From positions 591,017 to 655,016 of the forward strand of contig NW_019773659.1 of the NCBI RefSeq assembly GCF_001039355.2: a stretch of 64,000 nucleotides of DNA, read 5' to 3'. Shown here piece after piece: positions 22,726 to 31,373 of this stretch. Each line of letters opens with the position of its first letter. Position 1 is the first letter of the stretch. Below the pieces are notes generated by a model. That model made no database searches. It was not told where the DNA came from and worked only from the letters and a program-made list of their open reading frames with translations. A program made the position numbers and the translations under genes. The DNA is from Lingula anatina (lineage: Eukaryota > Brachiopoda > Lingulata > Lingulida > Lingulidae).

Positions 22726-23022
22726 ATACTTTTTATTTATTTATTTTTATAATTTTTTAACTGCTGCACTCTATAGTCGCTCTCGCCTCCCTGGGGAGGG
22801 TACAGCCCGGCTGCCATATTAGGCGCTCTGAGCTAACAACGTATCATTTCACCACCGCCAGAGAGGGCCCTTGCTTCAACCCCTTAGTGCTGAGTGCCAA
22901 GTGGGGAGACAGCAGGTACCGTTTATAAAGGACTGGTATGTCCCCGGACGGGTTTGAACTCACTTCCCCCGCTTCGGTGGCAGACACTCTAACCACAAGG
23001 CCACCATGTCGGTCGGTTGATA
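22726..23022 (-). mobile_element. tRNA-derived SINE
   Basis: Read on the minus strand, the head has an A-box-like TGGCCTTGTGGTTAGAGTG (23003-22985) and a B-box GAGTTCAAACCC (22961-22950) at tRNA-like spacing. A tRNA-unrelated body follows, with GGTACCTGCTGTCTCCCCAC and GCACTCAGCACTAAGGGG, and then an A/AAAT-rich tail (about 22760-22726). The body resembles conserved central domains of invertebrate SINEs such as Nin-DC, from memory only. The cloverleaf is imperfect and the sequence continues into a tail, so it is not a tRNA gene. Confidence 0.75.
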
Positions 23023-23179
23023 TCAGGAGCATACCATTCCACATTCATTTATCTCCCCCAAAGTATTGGTTCAGTAGGGGTGACGCTTCTTTTGTCCAGT
23101 GTGTGTATTTTTGTAATCATTATAAACGTTTGCCAATGACTAAAACGAGTCCATGCATATAAAGATGCTCGCACGTAAA

Positions 23180-23690
23180 GATTTGTCAGACAATCATTCA
23201 TTGCAAATATCACGTGTGTAGCCCGTACGGACCACAGATATGATATAAAGTCAAGGCATAAGAAATATATTGAAAACTGACAGTGTAGCCGTGCTGTAAA
23301 AGACTTAAAACAAAATAGAAAACATATGAATCACAATCGTTATGAATTATATGCCATTGCCTATACCAAAATAATAATCTACAAATAGTTATTAGAAATG
23401 AACAAAGGGCTATTATATGTAGGAACAAGGGTAAATCATACGAAAAAGAAAATGGCAAATATCTACCTGTAGATACTAGAACAGTTTAAAGTATTTTAAT
23501 TTATACTTAACTTGAACAACAATTCAAGATAACACAACATAATGAAAGGGCAGTTCAAAGTCATTTGGCATACTATATATCTTTATGTTATGTGAGGTAC
23601 CTCCCGGTTGGTATCCTTCAGAAACTATGGCAACCGTGTAGGATTCGACATGAAGCCATATTTACAGCCTGTTTTGACACATATTAAACT
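23180..23690. repeat. Low-copy repeat B, copy 1
   Basis: Aligns in the same orientation with 30130-30920, just upstream of glycosyltransferase-like copy 2. Shared stretches include CATTCATTGCAAA, AAACAAAGGGC, ACATGTAGGA, GAAAATGGCAAA, AAGATAACACAACATAATGA and CAACCGTGTAGGA. Copy 2 has extra sequence inside. It is probably part of the old gene-containing duplication unit. Confidence 0.75.
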
Positions 23691-23978
23691 AACACATAAC
23701 ACCGAGAATGTTTCTTTAAATGTACAGGCATCATGATAATTGCAACATCGCGAACTCACTCCAATGTTCAATCAAAGTGGTTAAATAATTCAGCCTTTTT
23801 CTCTTATCAATATCACTTTCCATTATATGTTTGTTTGAAAAAATAAATTATATCACGTTTTAATCACAATTCTGAATCCATTGCGTGCACATTTCACGCA
23901 CCAGTGCACAGGGTTATGGAATCGTCCTTTAAGCTAGATAAAGCACTTGGCGCTGTCAGTCGCTGTGCGGCGCAAAGC

Positions 23979-24268
23979 ATACCCGCACGAAAATGCAGTA
24001 GTATCGAAGTAGCAAAAAAGCATTAACGCAGTAGTGGTGTGGAGCATATTTGCAGTAGAAATGCAGCATGGCCTACTGCAATTCTACTCCAAAAAGTACA
24101 TAGGTTTGTACAGAGAGGAGCATTAATGCAGTAGATTAGCAGCATGATAGAAGCATGTTTCAAATATGCTAATTAGCTCCCCAATCGAAGCAGATTTGAA
24201 GCATGTTTGCAGTATGATTGCAGTAGTCTACTGCGCTGGAGTATCTACTGCGTTTTCTTGCGGGTAGT
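23979..24268. mobile_element. Small TIR element (MITE-like) rich in GCAGTAG/CTACTGC
   Basis: The ends are TACCCGCACGAAAATGCAGT on the left and, reverse-complemented, TACCCGCAAGAAAACGCAGT on the right. They form about 22-bp inverted repeats with an outer TA that could be the target duplication. The interior carries many GCAGTAG, GCAGCATG and CTACTGC motifs in both orientations. No coding capacity. Confidence 0.75.
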
Positions 24269-24376
24269 TGGCACATGTGGGAGACGACTTGGCACGAAAT
24301 GGATGAACACACATCTGGTATGTGTCAGGTTGTTCAATGCGTAGATCATCTGACCACAGGAAACGCATTGCACAAC

Positions 24377-24605
24377 CGACCCACGGCTCTGCAGCACTTC
24401 GTCTCAGCGGCCCACAGCACGATCTACCGACCCACGGCTCTGCAGCACCTCGTCTCGGCGGCCCACGGCACGATCTACCGACCCACAGGTCTGCAGCACC
24501 TCGTCTCAGCGGCCCACGACACGATCTACCGACCCACGGCTCTGCAGCACCTCGTCTCAGCGGCCCACGGCACGATCTACCGAACCTCGGCTTAGCAGTA
24601 CCTCG
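24377..24605. repeat. 51-bp minisatellite, about 4.4 units
   Basis: Units start at 24382, 24433, 24484 and 24535, exactly 51 bp apart, with a partial fifth at 24586. The array is GC-rich, unlike its surroundings, and each unit has CTGCAGCACCTCGTCTC and CACGATCTACCGACCCAC. Because 51 is divisible by three, all frames stay open. One gives a 17-residue repeat (PTALQHLVSAAHGTIYR). No start context, splice sites or known family point to a gene, but it cannot be excluded. Confidence 0.85.
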
Positions 24606-24774
24606 TCTATTTCAGTGACTTAACAATATCAATCTTTTCCATTTTATATCTATTTTATTCTACATTTGTTTGTACAGTATTTTTTCGTCATATTAAAATT
24701 ATTATTTATTTATTTATTTCCGCCCTTGTTGTTTTTTAATCTTCAAAAATATCCTCAACCGTACCTTTTGTAAA

Positions 24775-24867
24775 ACGGTTTTGAAAAGGAATCAACGATG
24801 TTTATATACAATAAAAAGCATCTTGTAGTAGTGGCAAAGGAAACATCTTTTTTCACAGTTGTTTCAG
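24775..24867. repeat. Low-copy repeat C, copy 1
   Basis: About 90 bp nearly identical to 27725-27821 in the same orientation, including AATCAACGATGTTTATATAC and AGTGGCAAAGGAAACATC. Weaker similarity extends slightly to the left (CGTACCTTTTG against CGTGCCTTTTT). Confidence 0.9.
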
Positions 24868-26765
24868 GGTTATAGTGTATGTGTGAATGGGGAGTGGGGG
24901 GTGTGCAAGAAAAACAACAACGTCTTAATAAAAGAGAACGAACAATGACCGTCCCGTAGACTTTGACAGCACTGGCCGTCGGTTTTTTAAACTAAACCTG
25001 TAGCCCCACAGGTCATAGCACTGGTCACTTTAGAATGTGTGTCTTCTCGAAACTTCTCATAGTCAGGACCCCCCTGACACCCCCTGAATCCCCCTAAAAA
25101 TAAAACATCACGACTTTTTTTTTAAATTTCCGCCAATACCCATTGAAAAAAGAATCATTTCCATACCCATTCAAAAGTGGTCATTTCTGTGCAACAGAAC
25201 TATAATATTGGACCACACCACTATTTTAGTTTTGTGCAAAAGAAACAGGTCAGTACGGTTTCTTTTTGTATTTGGAAAAGTGCTGGGACCGTTTAATACC
25301 CAAAATAGCCAACAACAGTCAGGAAAAAGTTTTTCTCATTATTGCTCTAATAATTGAACTGTATCCTGCTTCATTTTTGAATATTGCACTGAACACATAC
25401 CTCATATTTTGAGTTGGCTTAAATCCGTTAAGTAGAAAAAATAATATATTACAGCTTATAAACGTTGCCCCAACTTAAAAGACTCCCAATCTTTGTTTCA
25501 CTACGGTTTTACCTAACCTTACAGAATTTGAAATTAGTAAGAAATCATTTTGCTGCCAGCTGATAAATCTTAAAAAGCCTCTGGTTGCTACTTTTTTCAA
25601 TAAGCTTGCTGAGAAATTTGCATGAACCAATTGTATGGAGGCACAATTCATTCCTCCAACATGGAGGCATCACGTGATTATACTCAAACCTGCCACCAGA
25701 GGGACAACGCTATGTCTCCTCTAACATAATATGAAGACAACACCGTTATTTCACATCTTCAATAATTATTTTTGCTAACCTTAATCACTAGAATAGTAAA
25801 GAAAACTTTGCTCAAAGTCATCAAAATAAGTTAAGAGAAAATGTGAATCAACTGTTTACACCCGTACAATGTAAAGCATACTGCATAAACACTCAGTTTT
25901 CAAGGTCATAATCATAAGAAAGCCATGAAAGTAGACCCTTCATATACTGATGGAATTATCTCGACCTTGTCCAAAAAACCAGATCTGGCATTTCAACCAC
26001 ATGTAAGTTCCTTGAGATATAAAACGCGGAATACAATTCTAGGGGAGAAAATTCTACACTTACTGATCTCTAGACGCGATTGGGGTACAAAAATCCTTTG
26101 ACACAGACGACGAGACGCTTCTAAGTTGAGTCAACTTCAACATACTATTAAAATGTGACTGTCAAGGATGAATTTACATGTACATATCTTATTTTACATG
26201 TATCATAAATATGACGCCGTTAGTTCAGTAAGCTAATACTGAGTATAGAATTTAATTATCCATTATATTTACCTTCTTTTTCCAACGAAACAAGGCGCAA
26301 GTTCATATCCTTTTCTCTCATGTTACTTTGCACCACGCTATTAGATACGCATGGTACTCTTTGCTAAGTAGTCCTTTCATAAATCGACGGATTTTGCATT
26401 CATTTAGAAAATAAACAGCTACACAAACTAAAATGTTCTCTCTGTCCTTGAATATAACAACATGAAATAATATTGTTTGCAGTTTTACGTAAGACTCTCT
26501 AACAGAAAAAGACACTATGCCCAGTGATTTACCACATGTAAAGAACTATTTCTAGATTAAAACACACCCAGGGATAGTGGCAGTGACCTGAGATGACCTT
26601 GTGCAACACACTGGGATTCACTTATTGTGTCTAAAATTACCCCAAGATTATTTGACATTCCAAAGGCTAGCGAAGTGTGTGAAAATGAATGGGAGTACAC
26701 CGCTGCACTCTGTGGACAAAGGGGCCGAGCGTCGGTGGCCTTATCTTTTATAGACTTGTCTGTAA
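24868..26765. other. Gene-free stretch
   Basis: No gene recognised. Around 25650-25740 there is loose similarity to the end of the BEL LTR (ATGGAGG, CCACCAGAGGGAC, CTCCTCTAACATAAT), possibly a diverged solo LTR of a related element. The rest is AT-rich, with no repeat I can delimit. Confidence 0.5.
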
Positions 26766-26988
26766 AGCCCCCTTTACACTGGACGGCGTCCCTTCTGCGT
26801 CCTTTCTGCGACCATGAAATTTGGCATCGCTGTGGTCTTAATAAGGAGGCATGAGCATTGATTTTGTATCAGAATGAATGCTCAATGATCTGCCAGTTGT
26901 CGGCACGTAAAGTATTATACTTCTTTAACTCTCAAATGGGGCCGTACTGCTGGACGCAGAAAGGACGCCGTCCAATGTAAAGGGGGTT
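26766..26988. mobile_element. 223-bp TIR element with TAA target duplication (Harbinger-like MITE)
   Basis: Left end AGCCCCCTTTACACTGGACG. The right end, reverse-complemented, starts AACCCCCTTTACATTGGACG, and the match continues to about 38 bp. TAA flanks both sides (26763-26765 and 26989-26991), the 3-bp TWA-type duplication of PIF/Harbinger elements. The interior of about 150 bp is non-coding. The superfamily rests on the target duplication alone. Confidence 0.8.
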
Positions 26989-26991
26989 TAA

Positions 26992-28550
26992 GCAGGTTAA
27001 TACAGAGTTTTGCAGCACAACGATTATGTGGAGGTCGATTAATTGAACCATTAAGAAAGAGTGCCTATGTCACAAAATTGTTAAGCGATGTTGTATGGAG
27101 AGATTAATCCTGATTTAACCGTCTGAGATATTTATATAGATATAAGGAATTTCATGTTCAGAAATTTGAAAGATTGTTGCAGTGCAATGTCACCGCTGTA
27201 TATGTCAGAGGGCATATCAGGGACACTAACTGGATAAAACTTGACAGTACAAGCTTTTTTACTAGACGTACATTGGGTAAAATTCTGTGTGATGTCCCAC
27301 AGTCAGTTCAATTAAAAATTAACAAGACCTCCGCCAGCGAGGGGACGAAAAGTAAAGTTTTCACCAGGTTTTTTGGCTGTTCACATGGTTGCACACCCTC
27401 TCAGTCGCATTTGTGAAATTAAGGAAACAAAATGGACCGGGTTATCTAGTATTTCGTCACGTCTATATTTGCCTGTGTCACTGGACAAAGAGACGAGGGC
27501 CCCGCAGAAGACAGCGTTGGTATGTTAGCCAGATTAACGAGTGTTTGTGTGATGATGGTATTGACTTTTGCTTTAGATGTTACGCCAGGTAGAAACAACA
27601 ACGCCTTTATATTCTTTCATGTCATTTATTTACTATTTTACTTTGTTCTCCAGATTGATGCATATTTTAATGAGATTGTGCTGTATTGCATCCTTATAAA
27701 ACAATTATTCGTGCCTTTTTCGAAGCGGTTATGAAAAGGAATCAACGATGTTTATATACAATAAAAAGCATCTTGTAGTAGTGGCAAAGGAAACATCATT
27801 TTTCACAGTTAGTTGTTTCAGCTAGATTGCAGATTTTCCTTAAAATATTCAAAATGCATTTTTTCAAATTCATGCCAAAAAAGGAAAAGCTATCAAAGCT
27901 ATCAAATGTACAGACAAAAGGCAGAAAATAATAATGCACAAAATAGGCTTCTGTCAATTCTGATGCAATAATACATTATGCTTAACCGCAAAGTCAACAT
28001 ATAATTAATCTACTTAAAATCTAATTAATTAATCACAACAGTTAAGACCTATCCAAGAAAAATGTGTAACTATTAGCATAAGGCTTCGGGCTCATGGGAG
28101 TTCAAGTCCATACTTTTAAATTGCCAGAATGAGAAAATTTCACAAAAGATTGCATAAATTCAAAAACAAATGATACTCCAATAGAGCTAGTATTCTAATT
28201 TGAGTAAAGTTAAAAAATAATGAGTCACACAGTTTTCTTTTTTTTTATAACGATTGTGGTGGCAGTGCACAAAGTAGGTTTTTTGATACAGTGTTACATA
28301 ATGATTAACTGTATAATTACCACCAATTTTTAATTATCTGCTATAAATAATATGGACATTAAGAAAATTTGCCCGTGGGAGTCAAGTCCCACACTGAAAA
28401 TGCAAATAGTTAATTCAACACAGTGTATAATTTATCTGTATATAGTATCTGTCTTTTCACTCCTGTCCAAATCAGTTATTTGCCTTCGAATGTTGACTGA
28501 CATTAAGTACCAGTACAATGCTTCTTGCAAAAAAGTGTACATCACTGGAA
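26992..28550. other. Gene-free stretch left of glycosyltransferase-like copy 2
   Basis: Open frames at 27174-27416 and 27389-27592 (plus) show no known domain or splice support. It contains low-copy repeat C copy 2. From about 28490 the sequence is homologous to the 3' flank of copy 1 at 7.77-7.83 kb. Confidence 0.5.
27725..27821. repeat. Low-copy repeat C, copy 2
   Basis: Near-identical to 24775-24867, with a four-base TTAG-type insertion near the right end. It lies about 0.8 kb downstream (3') of glycosyltransferase-like copy 2. Confidence 0.9.
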
Positions 28551-28552
28551 AA

Positions 28553-28590
28553 TCAAGCCTTGGTCTTGATCTTAGATTGGGTCTTGGTTG
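28553..28590 (-). pseudogene. Orphaned C-terminal tail of glycosyltransferase-like copy 2
   Basis: Beyond the stop of copy 2 the minus strand still encodes TKTQSKIKTKA followed by TGA, identical to the C-terminus of copy 1. An indel plus an early stop has moved this tail out of the frame. It shows that copy 1 keeps the ancestral ending. Confidence 0.8.
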
Positions 28591-28619
28591 ATCTCAGAAT
28601 TAAACTTACTTTTGGTAGA

Positions 28620-29924
28620 TTAGGTCTTAATCTGGGCATTAGATTGATACTTCTTATCTAACGGAAGCATGTTATAAATTTGATCACAAACAGCGGTGAC
28701 ATTTTTATCGCCAAAAATAGGCATCCCGTGTGATTTGTAATATGTCAACAAACGGTCCACTTCCTCGTAATGTCTCTTTTGGGCTGCCATACAATCGGGG
28801 TGCCAAGTCCAGTCCGTCCATTCATAATTAAACATGTCTCTTTGAATGGCACTCCTATTGAAAAATCTACAGTGTGACGGACACATATCAAACCCACCGG
28901 AATAGCAAATTCCCATCAAAAGAGCTTGAGGGTAATATGTCTCCATGTTGTACGGAGATTTTAGCAGTTCTTTTTTGGGTAGTGAATGGAATTTCCAATG
29001 TATCGAGGTTCTGACGGTAGGCGTACGTTCTTCAGGTGTGAAGTTTTCTTTGTAGAATTGGGGTGGTACTCTCCCGGGGAGATTGCCTTTGAAGTTCCAG
29101 TTTGGACGCGGATGGAGGTGAAAGACGTACTCATTGCGATGAAGCGTGTAAATGCACTGACACATTATGCTGAATTGAGAAAAGCGTCGATTGGCTGACA
29201 TTTCTTTGATGATAGCATCAAAAGATTTCTTATGTAACCGCTCTAGGTAATGGCGGCATTCAATAATATATTTCACTTTCATGATTACGGGGAAGTAGGA
29301 CATGCATTTCATGACCTCTCCGGTTCTGAATAATTTGGAATGCTTCATTGTTAGATCTCGCCAAAATTCGTTAAGAAACTGGCCGACGACTCCGATTACG
29401 ATGGGCTTACCGTCTGTAAAAAGATCTTCGGGCGTTACAACCGTCACGAACAGAGTGTATGTATCCACATAGCCGACGTACTCGGCCTTGGTGTAATTTT
29501 CGGGATAAAACATCGACCTCTGCATACGGTCTGGACCGATATTGTTGTAAACTTCTGGGTTAGGATCTTCAAAGAAAACTTTTGGATATTGCGGACTGTC
29601 TCTAATTGCTTTTTCCAGCGCATGATCCTCTTTTGATTCGTTGTCTAAGATAACCATCACACGTATTTGGGGCGGCCAGAATAAAACCACGCTTGGTCTG
29701 AATATCTTCTCGTAAAGAGGATAAGTTTTGTGGAACATGCGGAGGAAAATTTCAAGCGTCGGGACAGAGTCCCATGGCGATTTGTCATTCGCGTTGTCCA
29801 ATACCGGTACAAGATACGTGACGTGGTCGCGGATTGGCTCCTTCCAAAACAGCATTGCTATCAAGCAGACGACAGTGAATCCAATTACAGTGATTCTGCG
29901 AAATCGAGAAGATTTCATGGTCAT
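28620..29924 (-). CDS. Type II membrane GT-A glycosyltransferase-like protein, copy 2 (DxD lost)
   Basis: Single-exon coding region for 434 residues, a close paralogue of the gene at 7823-9163 along its whole length. The start ATG at 29924 has an in-frame TAA just upstream, which fixes the start. The signal anchor is at about residues 11-27. The key difference is that the VDTDALF of copy 1 is VDTYTLF here (D154, Y156), so the second acidic residue of the presumed metal-binding DxD is lost. The Cys cluster and most sequons are kept. The protein ends about 14 residues earlier than copy 1. The frame is otherwise intact, so it may encode an altered-activity or inactive enzyme rather than being a plain pseudogene. 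Confidence 0.7.
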   Translation of the reverse strand: MTMKSSRFRRITVIGFTVVCLIAMLFWKEPIRDHVTYLVPVLDNANDKSPWDSVPTLEIFLRMFHKTYPLYEKIFRPSVVLFWPPQIRVMVILDNESKEDHALEKAIRDSPQYPKVFFEDPNPEVYNNIGPDRMQRSMFYPENYTKAEYVGYVDTYTLFVTVVTPEDLFTDGKPIVIGVVGQFLNEFWRDLTMKHSKLFRTGEVMKCMSYFPVIMKVKYIIECRHYLERLHKKSFDAIIKEMSANRRFSQFSIMCQCIYTLHRNEYVFHLHPRPNWNFKGNLPGRVPPQFYKENFTPEERTPTVRTSIHWKFHSLPKKELLKSPYNMETYYPQALLMGICYSGGFDMCPSHCRFFNRSAIQRDMFNYEWTDWTWHPDCMAAQKRHYEEVDRLLTYYKSHGMPIFGDKNVTAVCDQIYNMLPLDKKYQSNAQIKT

Positions 29925-30077
29925 CAGAGTTTAACCTTTATAATTTAGTTGTTTAACCAATTGATGGTTTTATATTTATATATAACGATACGTTGCGTAG
30001 AAAAATGACTATAGTAGCACAGCCGACACGTTGAAGGATATTTCCAGTAGAAGTGATGCTATAGGTAGTTCATGGAA
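29925..30077 (-). other. 5'-UTR portion of copy 2 exon with upstream 3' splice site
   Basis: A pyrimidine-rich tract ending TATATTTTCAG precedes 30077 on the minus strand. It aligns with the acceptor at 9313 of copy 1, so the split 5' UTR predates the duplication. Confidence 0.5.
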
Positions 30078-30129
30078 CTGAAAATATAAAAATTGAAAAT
30101 ATGCAGCAAAGAGAAATAGGTATTACAGG

Positions 30130-30920
30130 TGAATGTGTTAGACAATTATTCATTGCAAAAATCGCTTGTGTAGCACGCAAAGGCTATAGATCTGATGATA
30201 TAAAGGCATAAGTAATATCCTGGCTTCCTGTTTATTTCACTCCAGAAATTTACAGTGCAGCACTGTTGTAAAAACTAAAATAAAACATAATAAAAAAAAC
30301 TAAAAAAATCAACAGCGTGATATATATAATTTCAGATACCAAAATAATATTCTCTAAGTAGCAATAACAAATAAACAAAGGGCAATTACATGTAGGACTA
30401 AAGGTAAACCCTTATACATAAGAAAAGGAAAATGGCAAACATTTTGCTTCTACTAGAAGCAAATTTAATATACATTTAAATTCAAATTTTATATCAACAA
30501 CAATTTAAGATAACACAACATAATGAAAGGGTAATTTAAATGGCTCACCATTTATGCCTTAAACTTTAAAATAAATATTTAAAGCTCTGTCATTGATTCT
30601 TAAAACCTAATGTTTTTTCTTTTTAGAATAACCTACCGGTATGCTGCACCTCATGTCACGAGCAGGATTCAGGAAGTGGCACACTGATAACTGTTCACTT
30701 ATGCAGTAATACACCGGAAGTGCTTCAGATGTGCTAGTGTCTCTATAGCAATATCAGAAAGGTTGACATTGACCTCACAACGTGATCAGGGTGTTTGGAA
30801 GTTTTTGATTGGTCAATGGGCGTTTTTTTTTTTAATGTGTGGTGTCTCTCTGTTGGTGTCCTTCAATATTAATGCCAACCGTGTAGGAATAGATTTTGAA
30901 GCCTGTAAAGCACTACGTAC
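30130..30920. repeat. Low-copy repeat B, copy 2
   Basis: Homologous to 23180-23690. About 250 bp at roughly 30560-30838 has no counterpart in copy 1, so either an insertion here or a deletion there. The sequence is non-coding. Confidence 0.7.
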
Positions 30921-31373
30921 TTGCGTAGCGTCCACACAGCTATTTTATGGACTTATTTAAAGACACGGACACATTGTACGAGGGGTAAAGAAATATGTAA
31001 TTTTGCAGTGCCTTTTTGTTAATCAGAATCCATTAGAATTCGATATTGATTGATTTTAATGCCGGCACAACACGTACTCAACTCTTAAGATGCCACTGAT
31101 ATTTAGAGGTGAATAAAAAATTGAATACTGAATACTGTGCATAAATGATCTTTCAATAATGATAAAGGTTTAAATCGTAAAAAGTTAAAAATTAATATGG
31201 AGGTAGCAACATGATAAAACAGTTATGCTATATGAATGACTAACCACATTTTACATGAATTTTACTGCTTGAATGCTGTCGTTTAGATTTTTACACAAAT
31301 TCGTTAAGTAATGATGCAAAAAACGTCGTAATGCATGTACCCTGTAGTACATGTACGTATACAGTTGTACAGT

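Noticed and set aside
22940-23022. A tRNA gene on the minus strand
   Set aside because: A and B boxes are present, but the acceptor stem does not close and the sequence continues into a SINE body and tail.
24275-24618. Two overlapping repetitive proteins of about 100 residues
   Set aside because: They are frames of the 51-bp minisatellite, open only because 51 is a multiple of three. No splice or start support was found, so I kept this only as a finding to check.
27174-27592. Two open frames with mixed amino-acid composition between repeats B and C
   Set aside because: No recognisable family, no flanking splice sites and no initiation context; they may be chance frames.
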